NCBI RefSeq assembly: GCF_001039355.2
Contig: NW_019776007.1
Location: forward strand, 53,726-117,725
Source of the DNA: Lingula anatina
Lineage: Eukaryota; Brachiopoda; Lingulata; Lingulida; Lingulidae
DNA: 64,000 nt
Reading direction: 5' to 3'
In this document: positions 11,391 through 24,700 of the stretch, one piece after another
How the letters are laid out: each line of letters starts with the position of its first letter
How positions within the stretch are numbered: position 1 is the stretch's first letter
Translations under genes and position numbers: made by a program
The notes under the pieces: generated by a model
What the model was told of the DNA's origin: nothing
What the model saw: only the letters and a program-made list of their open reading frames with translations
The model's database searches: none

Positions 11391-12490
11391 CTAAAATTAT
11401 TTGAAGAAAGTGCATTGTTTACCGGGCAGCCATTATAGTGATGTTTCTAGGGAGACTGGGAAGCGAGGATTCTGGGATATATAAAACACGGTTGCTTGTG
11501 ACGTAAAACGTGCAAAACGCGCAGCATATAGACGTTAGATGTGTCATACGTGACGCAAAGTCGCATTTGACGTCATAAAGGGAAATAAAGTGTAAAACAG
11601 TTACGTCATAGAGGTTACCGTTGCTATCATCCCATATAAAATAACAAGTGCAGTGTGTAAGTTAATTAACTTTAATATTATGTAGATCTAGCTCGAACAA
11701 TTACAAGTCAGACCATGGTATTATAAAATCCAGTCTTAGTTTCACAATGACAATAAGAGGTCTATAGACATCCTCAGAAGTAGATTAAATTATAGAAAGA
11801 CGTCCTGAATAACGAGAGTTGCAAACAATTTAGTCATCGTAAATCTACGTGGCTCTGTGGCAAGGAAAATATTTTAATGTAGACTAACATATTCCGGATA
11901 TTTGATTTTGTTATTTTTTCATTGTGATTCATTTATACAGCTTTCTTTCTTTATCGTTTGGCTCAGGTAAATTATCAAAACATGACTTTAAAACTCAACC
12001 GTATTTTTCATACTGTAAAATAAAGATAAGATAAAAAATAAAGCCTTTACTAGTGGTAGAAACATTTCGTCTTTTCAAAGTTCAATTATTACGCAATGCA
12101 AGTCCTGAGTTACCATAATTATGATTACAAATCAGAATACAATGTATATGAAAAAAATGTTTCCAGAATGCGCATTAAAAATGCCACAATTTCCAGCTTC
12201 ATGTAGCCTAAATGCTATAAAACGTCTGAATATTCTAAAACATCACTGTAGCAAATTTAACAACGTATCTAGTTTCACTAGGTTGAATAAGTTTATGCTG
12301 GCTTGGGAGTAATAAAAGATAATATTATGAAAACTGCGAACTGTATCCTGCTGAAAACGTACATGCACATGGGATAAAAAGCGTGCGGCTGTGCGGAGTT
12401 ATCAGGTGTGGCCCAGACTCATTATTAATTATGTGAGTTTACCCAATGTGTACAGATATCCTGTCTACACTTAAGTGTAAGGTTGTGTTG
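11391..12490. promoter_or_regulatory. Non-coding interval with a cluster of CRE/ATF-like sites
   Basis: No coding exon recognised. Between about 11498 and 11609 there are several cyclic-AMP-response-like sites: TGACGTAA near 11498, a TGACGCAA near 11550, a full palindromic TGACGTCA at 11568-11575, and TTACGTCA near 11602. A TATATAAAA lies near 11478. The missing 5' exon and promoter of the TSP1 gene, and the 3' end of the TMEM79-like gene, must both fall here or nearby. Confidence 0.4.
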
Positions 12491-13042
12491 TCAGTGTCCG
12501 GTAAGCCCATATCCCGGACCATAATACACCATACAGAAAACGCAGTACGCGTACGGTGCGAGGGTGCAGAAAAACGTCATGGACATTCCAGTCGCTCTTT
12601 TAAGAGGTGACATCACATAACCAACCCAAAACAAAATTCTGGCGGTGATAAAGAGGATCACCATTACTGGAATGACCTTCATCATCTCTTGTGTCAAATA
12701 TGTTGTTAACATTAAAATTCCGAACGTGTTGACCACAAGTTGTTCTAGGGTGTTTTGGATCACCCTGACGTGTACGTCGACGTAATGGGCTCCTTCCCTC
12801 GACGTTGGATCAATGGCCGGTGTATGAAAACGTTTTCGCGCACACACAATAATAGATGCCAGTAGCAGTATGCTGGAAAGAAACTGCCAGCGTATGGTGA
12901 ACACCAGTCTGTCCGTAAGGGTAAGAAGAGTTGGGACGGCGGGGGCGAAGTAAATCCCTAAGGCGTGGCTGACCACAAAGAGCAGAAATCCCTGTATCTC
13001 TCCCTTGTGAACCTCGTATTGTTCCGCTCGACTGGAAGACAT
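12491..13042 (-). CDS. TMEM79-like MAPEG-domain membrane protein, single exon
   Basis: 183 codons from ATG at 13042 to a stop at 12493-12491, with no intron. The protein is hydrophobic, with likely membrane segments at about residues 18-37, 52-67, 104-118, 123-140 and 153-174. The pattern RVIQNTLEQLVVNTFGIL (93-110), followed later by RILFWVGYVMSPLKRATG (135-152), matches the MAPEG fold, whose conserved features are R-x-x-x-N-x-x-E and a basic R-A-x-G loop before the last helix. Among MAPEG proteins it most resembles TMEM79-like sequences of invertebrates, by my recollection. MAPEG members are trimeric membrane proteins. Some are glutathione-dependent enzymes, but enzymatic activity is not established for TMEM79. 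The neighbours suggest no shared pathway. Confidence 0.72.
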   Translation of the reverse strand: MSSSRAEQYEVHKGEIQGFLLFVVSHALGIYFAPAVPTLLTLTDRLVFTIRWQFLSSILLLASIIVCARKRFHTPAIDPTSREGAHYVDVHVRVIQNTLEQLVVNTFGILMLTTYLTQEMMKVIPVMVILFITARILFWVGYVMSPLKRATGMSMTFFCTLAPYAYCVFCMVYYGPGYGLTGH

Positions 13043-14563
13043 TTTACGTTGATCTTTTCTGTCAGTTTGGAAGTGAATCGGCAGAGTGGTAAATTAACGG
13101 GTGGTCTTGACCTAGTTGTACGTTTTTACTACTGGCCAGAACAGCTCCAACACTCCAAAGCGAAATCTCTTTACTCTACTATTAAGTAAATAACGGCCAC
13201 ACCTATTTACTATATGACTTACTTCGAACATTATACAGTACATTTGCATGTTCCATTTACACGTGATAAATTGAACTGGCCTGAGTTGACCTGCCTGTAG
13301 ATCGCCATAAAGAGTAAGGGTAATGGACGTGTTTTTTGTTATCATTAGACACTAATAAATAAGTGAAAACACAGCTTGAGATTGAAAAATTAAAACTTTT
13401 TGTGCAAATTAAACCTTTTAGTCTGTGTGCTTGCTCGCGTGCATGCTTGCCAGCACGCATACGTGCGTAAATGTCATGATATACCTCATATATGTTTTTT
13501 TTTATGAAGGGCTGTCTATAACCCATTTCAACGCAACCAAAGCAACATCATTTGGTGACCGTAACACTAATTCTCCAGAGAAGATCTCGCTAACCCATTT
13601 TTGCTGTACTAGTTCACAATGTTATTTTTTTCTTACAGTCTGTGTACAAATTCTTATCGGGATCCAACCCCTTAATCATTTTTTCTTGTACTTAAACCCC
13701 ACTCCTAAAAAATATGTATCTTCTTTGCTAGCTTATTATCAGGGATGGATACAGACATCCGTTGCGCATAAAAAAACGGGAACCGAAAAAAAAAAAGACT
13801 CCAAATCGCAAATACATTGTAATAGAAATGTGAATGCTGTTGGTGCGACGTCGGCTGAGATATTTCTGGTCGATTGCTGCCACTCGCTCGTGTTGGACGC
13901 TTTATGGGATGTGAGAGACTGACAGCATTAAGATTAATCAGCTGTTCGTATTAAGTATACGCGTGTTTGACTCAACCTGTGCGCAAACCACATTAAAATA
14001 TCACCACACACCCGATTATTTAAGGAAAGTTAGGCCACGTCCGTTAGCAATATCCTAATTTCCACAATATCCACTTGAGGCTCGCACGGCGTGCTTAGGA
14101 AATGACCTGTTAGACTTTCATACGCGAGAAGTTAGCAGGTGAGCTGATTTATATGAATCAGGGAAAGCTCTTCAATCATGCTGCAACCTTGCTCTTTCTC
14201 CGCGGGCACGTATTGACGATCCTAGGCCGAGAAATCAAGAAACAACCTGTGATACCTAAGCCCGAGGTTTACTTTTATACGAGGGACCTGTACTTAAAAA
14301 TATAAAGCCATTAACGCAGGGTGCAGACCGGGGAAATTCTAAACGGAGCGGTCTAATCGGGAAGATCGGCGAAAAACGGACGTGCACTGCACCGATCGAT
14401 CTACCTGTGCTCTCAGAGTTCCGGCACTGTTGGATTGTAATAACTGACCCTCTATCGCCACGCGTGAGGGGAGTTAGAACCGCGCGGGCGGCAGGAAATG
14501 CCGTATTCTAACCTCCGGCCGAAGTTTTACTACTACGATTCACTGAGGTGATCGTTTGGGACG
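13043..14563. promoter_or_regulatory. Divergent interval between TMEM79-like gene and channel first exon 1
   Basis: No coding exon. The part from about 14190 to 14563 is distinctly more GC-rich than its surroundings and runs into the first channel ATG, so it probably holds the 5'UTR and promoter of isoform 1. The left part lies upstream of the TMEM79-like ATG. Confidence 0.4.
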
Positions 14564-14713
14564 ATGCAGGCGGCTATCTACGGGATCCCCGCTATGGCTC
14601 CCAGGATTCAGGATGACGGACCGCAGGACAAACGGGCGAATCTGGGAGCCTCGTCCTTTGAATTTGAGGATGACCGCCATAGCCACTATGGGGATGTTAT
14701 GCGTCCAGAACCA
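14564..14713 (+). CDS. Channel gene, alternative first exon 1
   Basis: Fifty codons from ATG (gacgATGC) to CCA|GTAAGT, phase 0. It encodes MQAAIYGIPAMAPRIQDD... and ends DVMRPEP. It is polar and acidic, with no signal peptide visible. A GC-rich leader precedes it and no acceptor sits at its 5' edge, which favours a transcription-start exon. Confidence 0.75.
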
Positions 14714-15157
14714 GTAAGTGCATTTACTCTGTGTTGCGTGTCTTGTATTTTAACCAAGGAATGAGTTTCTACTCAGCACAGAGTCTCAGCTGATTTTTTC
14801 TTCTCTCATTAGAGTAGGGGGCACTTGAAAGATATTTTGATATAATGTATGGTATGCCACCTATGTCTCATGACACTATGGCAGTTGAGTCGTTTCTGAT
14901 TGATGTTTTTTTTTATATTTTGTCATTCCTTCTCCCCCTCCTTCCTTTCTGACTACAGTTTATAGTCTATAGTCTAGTCTATAGTCTAGTCCCTATCAAC
15001 CACATGCCTCCAATTCTTGTTATCCAACGCTATTGCTGCTTCTTCAAAGTTAGGTAGAATGGTGTCACAAGGTTTCTGTTTAGCTGGTCTCCCATCTGAT
15101 GGTACGAAGACCAGCACCAGTTTTAAGATATTTGAAAATTATCAAAATGCAAAAAAA

Positions 15158-15190
<33 letters not shown>

Positions 15191-15562
15191 TAATAACAAT
15201 AAAAATTTTAACAAAAAAATACTAAGGAAAAAAATAAACATTTTCCCAGCCTTTGGAAGAGTCCGCTTCAGTGGTGTATACAGGATATCATTACAGTGAT
15301 ATAGGCCCTCTTTTACGATCTCTTCCCCACCCCCACCCCCCGAACCCCACCCCCGCCATGTGCGGACGTACAGAGAAATGGCTAAAATAAGGAGCTATGT
15401 TTAACAAATTCTATGTGCTGTGGTGATCATTTTTGTCACCAATGGTTCACAATTACATAAATCTCTGTCAGTATTGTGGTCAAGAGAATATATTTCCTAC
15501 CTTCTCAAAGTTGTATATATTTTGTTTGGTTATTTTGTACATAATGTTCAACTTGTCATCTT

Positions 15563-15637
<75 letters not shown>

Positions 15638-16257
15638 CNACAGTTTATAGTCTATAGTCTAGTCTATAGTCTAGTCCCTATCAACCACATGCCTCCAATT
15701 CTTGTTATCCAACGCTATTGCTGCTTCTTCAAAGTTAGTTAGAATGGTGTCACAAGGTTTCTGTTTAGCTGGTCTCCCATCAGATGGTACGAAGACCAGG
15801 GCCAGTTTTAAGATATTTGAAAATTATCAAAATGCAAAAAAAAAGTAATAATAATAATAATAAATAAATAAATAAATAAATAAAATAATAATAATAAAAT
15901 TTTAAACAAAAAAAAAAAATACAAAGGAAAAAAATAAACATTATAGCAGCCTTTGGAAGAGTCTGCTTCAGTGGTGTATACACGACATTATTACATTGAT
16001 ATAGGCCCTCTTTTACGATCTCTTCCCCACCCCCACCCCCGACCCCCACCCCCGCCATGAGCGGACGTACAGAGAAATGGCTAAAATAGGGAGCTATGTT
16101 TAACAAATTCTATGTGCTGTGGTGAACATTTTTGTCACCAATGGTTCACGATTACATAAACCTCTATCAGTATTGTGGTCAAGAGAATATATTTCCTACC
16201 TTTTCAAATTTGCATATATTTTGGTTATTTTGTACATTATGTTCAACTTGTCATCTT

Positions 16258-16307
<50 letters not shown>

Positions 16308-19300
16308 GACCCCCCCTCTCTCTCTCTCTCGATTCACCTACTGTCCCCAACAGATTTCCTCCCATAAAACCACTTTTTTTGTAACGAAGGATATTTTACG
16401 GGCACTTTGATTGCGTTGGTGCTGTCTCTTGGGTATATAAATACCGGCAAAATGACTTCAAAAGCCAATATGTTACATATTTACAGAAACGATAGTGAAG
16501 TCCCAAACAAATTCTCTCGCGATCGCCAGATTAATCACAACTATGGTTTAATAATTGATTACAGCCGACAGCATTAAGAGCGGGCATTGGGTATTGATTT
16601 TTACAGTCATATGTCAGCAAAACTTGATGAACTGCAACTATGCTTTCAATGATAATACGTAACAGTTGGGCAAATTCAACGTAAGTGGCGTGCTGAGGAA
16701 AAAAATCTGTGTATAGAAGATATTTTGGTGAAACGTAATACTTGGAAGGGACTGATTGGTAGGCAACGATAAAAGCACACATGGTTGATGTCCAACAACA
16801 GGTAGACTGCCTCGTTTTTCTCGGGAGCGAGCGTGAGAATATCCACGTGAAGGTATTATTTTCGCGCCCAGCAGCTGACGGGGGCTCAGACGTCTGCTGG
16901 TAGGGTTTTCTTCTAAAAATCACCATGGCAACCGCGGCGTTGACGGGTCACAGCGCGCGCCTCACCCTCCAGTCCTTCACAAGTTTGGGAGCAGACGACA
17001 GCCAGGACCCCGGGTCGGGGATGCTGGGAGCGTTCGGTCACTTCATACCAAAACCAGTCAAACCGAAGGTAAGGTGAACAAAATAAGATGCTAGGCAGCC
17101 TGCCGCAAGTTGTTAGTCCTTCGGCAGGTGATTTGTTAACGGGCTTCTATAGGGGAGTAAAAATAAACACGTCCATATGACTCGCGTCTATTTTCTGCCT
17201 ACGTTGGCGGAACGGCAGGTTTTGTCTGCAGAGAGCATCTCGCTTCCTCTCTTGAGCCACCTCATGCTTTGTATGATATGTAAAATATAAATAACACACA
17301 TCTGTTCAAATGAGTTAGGATATATATATATATATCTATGCATCTTGGGCCGTGAAACATAACCGACCCTATATTCTTTATGGGAGTAAAAATGGAGTCG
17401 GCGTAGGGCGAGCGAGCCGCGGTGAACGCAGACTGACGTGCGTTTGGTATTTCTCTTTTGTTTGTTTGATTTTTCTGCGAAGACAGATTTTTTTGACACC
17501 AAGTTGGGGGCATAAGGTATTTTTGCGGTCATCATGGCTCTCCAAACTGCCCGCCTGTTTGGCATGTCAAGCGAGTCCAGTCCTTACACCGCATCGGGCT
17601 CACAGCCTACTTATACGGCCGGAATATTTGCCAGTCTTGGTGCGTCAATTGTCGCAGTGGAGGCCCACGCTGAGCCCGATCACGACAGAGTAAGTAAAAA
17701 AAAAACTCACTGAGGAGTGCTTTTTACCCTACTTTGTTCAGGTTAAAGGGATCGTTTGGCGAGCTAAGATGAGCATGTTGAGGTGAGATTACGTTATTTG
17801 TGCTGGCAGAATTGGTAAAAAATAATAAATTACCCACAAAAAGACATTTTTGTGCGAGAACCCAATTTCACGACTTATTATGTCACTAACTGGTCACACT
17901 ATATAAACACCTCACAACAATTGCTTGCATTGAACTTGGTCACGAATAACCGCCATTCGTATCACATTGGTTCTAAAATGCTTCCCTTTTCCCTGTTTAC
18001 AATTGGCACATCCTTGTTACGAGCATGGGTTTAATCGTGCACAGTCGATACGTTCACAAACATATCATACGAATCACGCCACATACTTTTGCAAATTTTC
18101 ACAACGTTAATATAGACAGACTAAAACATATTTACACAGTGCTGGTATGTGATGCTTTTACTGGTAACAGCGCATGTCGTCAATTAGCTGTAGCTTACTC
18201 ACTGTATCAAATGATAATTTTTTGAGAGGCCGTCTACGGAATTATCATTGCGTGATTTATTATTTTTATTTGATATGGTTACAGAGGCAAACCTACACAA
18301 TTCCCCTTGTTTTGTTACTTTGTGTGAGTAGACTTCCGTGTAACGGAAACCCGTTTTGGGTATTAACTTGCTGATTGTTCTATTAAGTTCACACTGAAGA
18401 TTGTTCGATTTTACTCGGTGCGATCTTTCAGTAAGGGTCGACTGATTTTCTAATGTGCAGTTCAATGACTCTCTGCGGCATGCCTTTCACAGAAACAGTA
18501 TGTTAAAACAGTTGTTTTTTGCCAGTAGAGCACTTGTAATTTGATATCTACGGAACAATGCAACTCTAAAAGCTCTCGCAAATGCATCATCAATTTACTA
18601 CATTGAAAACACCAACCCAACACAATACGACCACGGTCACGGCTTAACGCCAACTATTGATCTTCACTTGATCAGTTGTGTTTTGCAAATCCATCTGCTC
18701 TGCCTCAACCCCCCCCCTCCCACCTGTCCGATCTAACACAACTATTGTTAAGTGACTTGTTAGTCTTAGGTAAATAAATGCTAGCTATTTCTGGAATTAA
18801 GGGTACTTATGACCTGTGGGCCTACAGACAGCAACATTGCGATGGACACTGCGAGCTACAGGTGCACTGTGCATAACGGGTGATAAGTCACAGCCAAATT
18901 CAGAGGCCCAACTTCCATTATTTATATGTTTTAGTCCTTTTTACCCGCCTTCTGCATGCATCATTTTTTCCATTTCCTTTATGAACTTCCTCGGCAGTGT
19001 TAAACATAGCGTAATTGCAAAGTAAATATGAAGGCATATGGCTAAACATATTGCTTTTATTGAATATCCAAGTCAATAACGCACCTTCCAAATGTGAGCA
19101 CGTGTAAATAATGCATGAGCATCTTATGCAATACATACATAAATAAATAATGTGTTATTTAATTCGTTGGTATTCAAATATGGTTTTTGCGATATAAGCT
19201 TCGCGTATGAGTTTGGATTTTTTTCTGGTAGAAATGGAATCGTAGAAAAGGTATTTGATCTATAGTAACCTTACCTGTAGATGTGTAAAACGTGCTTTTT

Positions 19301-21700
19301 ACATGTATTACCTGATGGGTTTAATATCTCAAACATTTTAAGCAAAAGATATATCCGTTAATGTGTATGTGTGCCATCCTCCTTCGCTAGATTTAGTCCA
19401 ACTTTGTGTTTTTTTGCGAATACGAACAATTCTTCTCATTCGGTTTTTATTAAGGGAAATTCTTTGAAGTTAATCATTTTTGACGTAAATGCTCAGAAAG
19501 ATATATTCACAGCAGCTTCGCCGCACATGATAGCATTTAGAATCATCCTTCTAGTGATGGAATAAGACCCCTTCAAGGCAGGTTCTCTGACCCTAAATAA
19601 AAAGCTGGGTGTTTTGTGTGCTTTTACCTTTTATACCTACAGTCAAGCCATATTTCAGGCTCAGATTTACTTCATTGCGTGGTATTTACTTTTCTGAATA
19701 AAGACACTGATCAAAACGTATTGAATACGCAGCTTGTTTTTCGTGATTCAGGATGCTCTTTTCTTGAAAGCAAAACTACGGTGCATGTACAAGAGAGAAT
19801 GAGAGAAAGAAAGAGGGGCAGGTATCGTAGCAGCTTCGTGTCTAGTAATGGGGATCATCCGAGATCCGAGATAGCCCACAGTCTTGCTGCTCAGCGTAAA
19901 ATCAAGCGAGGTTTTGAAGGATTTGGGGGTAGAACAGACAGAAAAAAAAGGGCTAGTGTCGGGCCCTGCGGCAACGAATATTTCCATGGTTTCCTGTCTC
20001 GTTCAGTAGAATTACAGTCCATTGCACAACAGTTAATTAATTTTGTGTTCAAGCTTTGACTCCAAATTGCTGCTGTATAAAAAGAACCCGTAGGGGACCT
20101 AAGCATATAGCCAGAGACGGATGGAAGCTGGCCAAATTGCTTGTGTAATGAAACGCCAAGCTTGTGGCAAGTAATTCTTCGTTGGGATTGTTTTAACAAT
20201 AAAAATTCGTGTCGTTAATTTGTGCATTTGTGTTCCCAAATATAATGCTGGTGTTAGAAAACGGCAATTTTCGTTTAAAAGGCCTGGTTTTGCTTTTAAA
20301 GAAGAAATTCTCGGCGCTCTAACTTTCGTGTCTCGTATGACGTCACTTACTGCTGACAGTTTCGTTATAGACTATATCAGGTTATCCCTTTTGTGAATAG
20401 GCCTTGTAACCCCTTTCCGATATGCCGTGCAATTAGAATTAAAGGATAACCTTACAATATATTTCTACTGCACAAAGTATTCATTATACTGATGATGTTC
20501 CTTTGTGTATGCTCTACATTGGTCCTCCTTGGTGACATTAGGCGTATAACTTCATTCTTTACCTCATAAAAGCATAACACTGCAATCGTAATCAAATAAT
20601 ACATTTCCCCAGTGTACGACTATTAAGGAAGAGTCATTATTTATATTGAAAAGCATGGCTTGTTTTACCAAGAGGCCACTTCATATCCCCTGGCAAATCT
20701 AGTCAGAGCTCACACTTGTGTTTTAATGATTTGCCGATTAGTTCAACCAAATTAATTTCTTGGCCAAATCGTGGCGAACTTTTGACAGAGAAGATGGTAG
20801 TTTCATATATTAAAAAAGTCTGGCTGGAAATGTGTATGCTTGACTGAGCAATGTTTGGGGCGGAATTCTCGATCGCCTTGAAAAAAGTTAATAAAACACC
20901 ATAGGAAGGTTAAAGGCACTCCAAGTAACACTTGAAAGTTTGCCCATAATGTGTTTGCTCTCGTGCATGCATGCCTGTCTATGTATTTGTGTCTATATAG
21001 GCTACAATGTACAAGTCGTATTTGTTACTTCAGTGTTCTAATTCTTATTTATTTCTTGAAAACAAAACAAGTACGGTAATTAATTCGGTATCTATTACAT
21101 GTTCTGTTTCCAACAGTGGTCTCATAACAGTGAGTAATTTATCACTTTGTAAATATGTAAACCGCACTTGGGAGAACTACATGCATCATGACTTGTAAAT
21201 GTCAGCATTCATTATAGAGTCTTTGTTATATTTTTATGCGTGTGTTATGCATAGCGCACCTCAAAACTAACAGAGTATTAACTTTATGAATAAGTTCCGA
21301 TTTTATCTTTGATTTTAATGTCAGTGATAACAATAACGCTGCGAATTCCGGTGTCAAAAGTTTAATTCAACATGTTAATATTATTTGGAAATGTGGAGTT
21401 TCGCAAATTAACTCGTGGCGATAATAAGTACTGCACATGCTCAAATAAAGAATCAGGCGAAGGATTATTTTTCGTGAAACGATTCCGAGATACACATGGA
21501 ATACCTTATAACCTCTAGCCTAAGGGCCGTTCACATCGGAGTTAGCTTGACCTAGCTAGTTCAAGTCTATCTCCAGGAAGTAAACGTTATGATGTCACCA
21601 CATGAACTCGCACTTGTAGTCCCTGTGAGTGTTTACAGTAGAGTTTAAAGTGGATATTTGAAAGGAAGGCGGAATAGTAATGCACATTGGGTAGAGGCTG

Positions 21701-21748
<48 letters not shown>

Positions 21749-24700
21749 GGAGGGAGGGTGGGAGAGAGAGGGTTTATAATCATTACGCGATTGCAATAAA
21801 AGCCTGATGAAATATCACTACATGTAACTCTTACTTCGAGCTATTAAGTATCAATATCAAATCAAGATTTAAACTATCACAGCAGCTGATTTGCCCTTTT
21901 ATCTGCATCCTCTAGGGGACACTTGAAATGGCACAAATATATTGACTATGTTTATGCTCTGTATGTCGAATATCTTAACTCCCATTTGCCGCGAGAAATG
22001 AATAAAGTGGACCTCTATAATTATACCATTCGCTATAGTCGAAATATATGTTCTTAGTGATATAGTAAAATATTTTTAAATAAATAAATCAATGAACTAA
22101 AATAGAAAGGAGAATGAATAGATAGGTAGATAGATAGAAAATTGCATAACTGAATAAATAAAAAATATCCAGACAACAAGTTGAAAATACTTGATAAGAT
22201 AATGAATTAATTACTGAATTGGAAATTAGTTAATAGTTAAATTAGTTAATAGTTAAATTAGTTAATACTTAAATTAGTAGAAATATGAATTAATAAATGA
22301 GTGAATAACTAATTTAGTAAAAAAAGATGGACAAATTAATAATAAATATAGAATTATATGTATGGATAAATAACTGCTTAAAAGGTAAATCAGTCAGCAT
22401 ATTTATGTTAGTGAATAAAAAGATATATAAATTAAAAATTCGTAGATTGAAAAATTGAAAATGGAGTTAGAGAGCATTAATAACATAAAATATCAGATAA
22501 ATACAGAAGACAAGCGCGCAGACATAGAAATTAACACTGGGTGTTGTTACACAATTGCTGTAAACAATTCCTAGATGATTTATAGGCTCGATAGACGTTT
22601 AAATATTTTATTGCCCACGTATCCCATTTTTATAATTTAATATGATTATATTTTCAACCATTAATGAGTACCACTCACATTTGATATTTTTCATATTTTC
22701 ACTTTTCACCGCGATTTTCCCGGTTGATTTATTATGATGTTGGGTCATAGTAATTTTCTTGGTGTGAAAGGTTGACAGTGTAAGGGGTGTTTATGTGTTA
22801 GATGGCTGTGTTAAAGTTTCCATTCACGTGTACATGCATTTTTTTAAATAGCATGCCCTTGTCCAGAATGTGGAGGTTCATTTGTTAGGAGATATGATAC
22901 ACGTGCCTTCTCTCTCTCTGTTTGTATGGGTGTGGGTGTTTGTGAGTGTGTGCGTGCGCTACCATTTGCCCAGTTCCATCAAATACCCGTGGCATTGGTT
23001 GTGAAAATTAAAGGCATACATGTATTATCCGGGTTTGAAATATCCCAAAGTCTTATTCTCTATGTCTACATTTCATTTTAAGCTGCTTATCTTCCCCCAC
23101 GTCGGACCTGATAAATGGTAAAAGGCCTTAAATAAAAGTACCTGATGTCGCTATTTCTTTATGAAATTTACAGGAAAATATAATTTGCATGTGGCAGTCT
23201 GTCTGAGTGACTGACCAGTAATTCAGAACTAAGTTATTTGTTAAGAAAAAAAAATTTTCGAGGTAAATTCGATTTGGCTGGAAAATTCCAGATAAGATAC
23301 ATGTACTTTAAAGAATGCGTTCCTAATCAGAGTTCACAGTATCTACATTAGCGGATTAAATCAATTTAAATTACTCTGAACCATAAAACGGACAATTTCC
23401 ATCTTGAATTTGTTCACACCACCCACTCTCTCCACCACTATCTGGATAAACCAGTTATTTTGTTTGTCTCTTAAAAGCACGTATAGCTTGTACAAAGAGT
23501 GGTGTTTATCTAAGTTGTAATTACATTACTTCAAACGAATGGGGCACCCGTCGTATAGTTACAATATGCGCAGATACGACGGTATCACACGCGCGTGCCT
23601 TTCACCGTCCAATAAGTTAAATGTATTTACATGCAAACTAAGGCAAAATATAATTGAATTACGTGTGGCTTTTTTTCTCGTCAAATAATCTTTTCTTACA
23701 TGTAGTTCCAATACAGGACCATAGTGTTTTTTATTCATTGCTCGAGTGCAGTTTTTTCAGAGGAACAATTGTATTTGTTGCATAATTATAATTGCTTTTA
23801 ACTTGATATGGCTGCAGAGTTCCTCAATCGAAGCAGCGAATACAGAAATAATACTCACACAGTGACCGAATAACTACAAATGTGATGTACTTTATCTGTA
23901 ATCCTTTTTCTAAATGAAGGCAAAAGTAATATTGGACAAGAAAACAAATAGATAAAGGAATGTATTAAATAGATAAATATATAGATGGAAACAAGGATGG
24001 ACAGATGGGTGAATAAAAGAATGAATGGATAGATAGACAGAAAGAAAAATGAAAACACAAATAAACTATCATTATGTATTTGGATAGACATTTCAACATC
24101 CGGAATGAAAAGCAATACCATGTGTCCAGAAGAACAGGAAGAAGTGCCCAGATATCAGACGATGGATTTCAGATATAAAACTCATATGCGCATGAAGTTC
24201 ATATTGAAAAAGCCCAATCTTCCACCCAAGCCTCCCCCGCCTATTCTTGTGGTATTCCGTCGGCAACATAGATTATGGACATTAGCAGCAGTAGACCAAT
24301 GGCAGTTGTCAGTATTAATAGTTCCATTGCCTCCATCTATTATATCGGCGTCGGTGGAGTTTTTTATTCTCCAGAAACACAGTAACAGTAGGGGAAAACT
24401 GGTTACGCAATATTCACCGCATTTTTTTTTTTTTGCATAAATATCACGCTTATAAATCTTATCCAATGTTCCATTTTGTGTTGTCAGAGTGTGGGATAAG
24501 AAGCAATAAAAGTGCTTGTACCCTTCCCACGATAGTGACGTGATGACTTTGTACTTAGATATCAGGAATGGCATTTTAGACAATAATGTGGTGAATGAAT
24601 CAGGGTTATGTATGCATCATATCAATTTTTCACGGAGTCTCCTTCTATAAAGCCAGTAGAAAAAAGTGGAATTGTTCGATTTGGCATCAAGAAGGACCTC

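Noticed and set aside
16531-16926. 131-codon minus-strand frame antisense to first exon 2
   Set aside because: No family, splice or start support; it overlaps the leader of a better supported exon.
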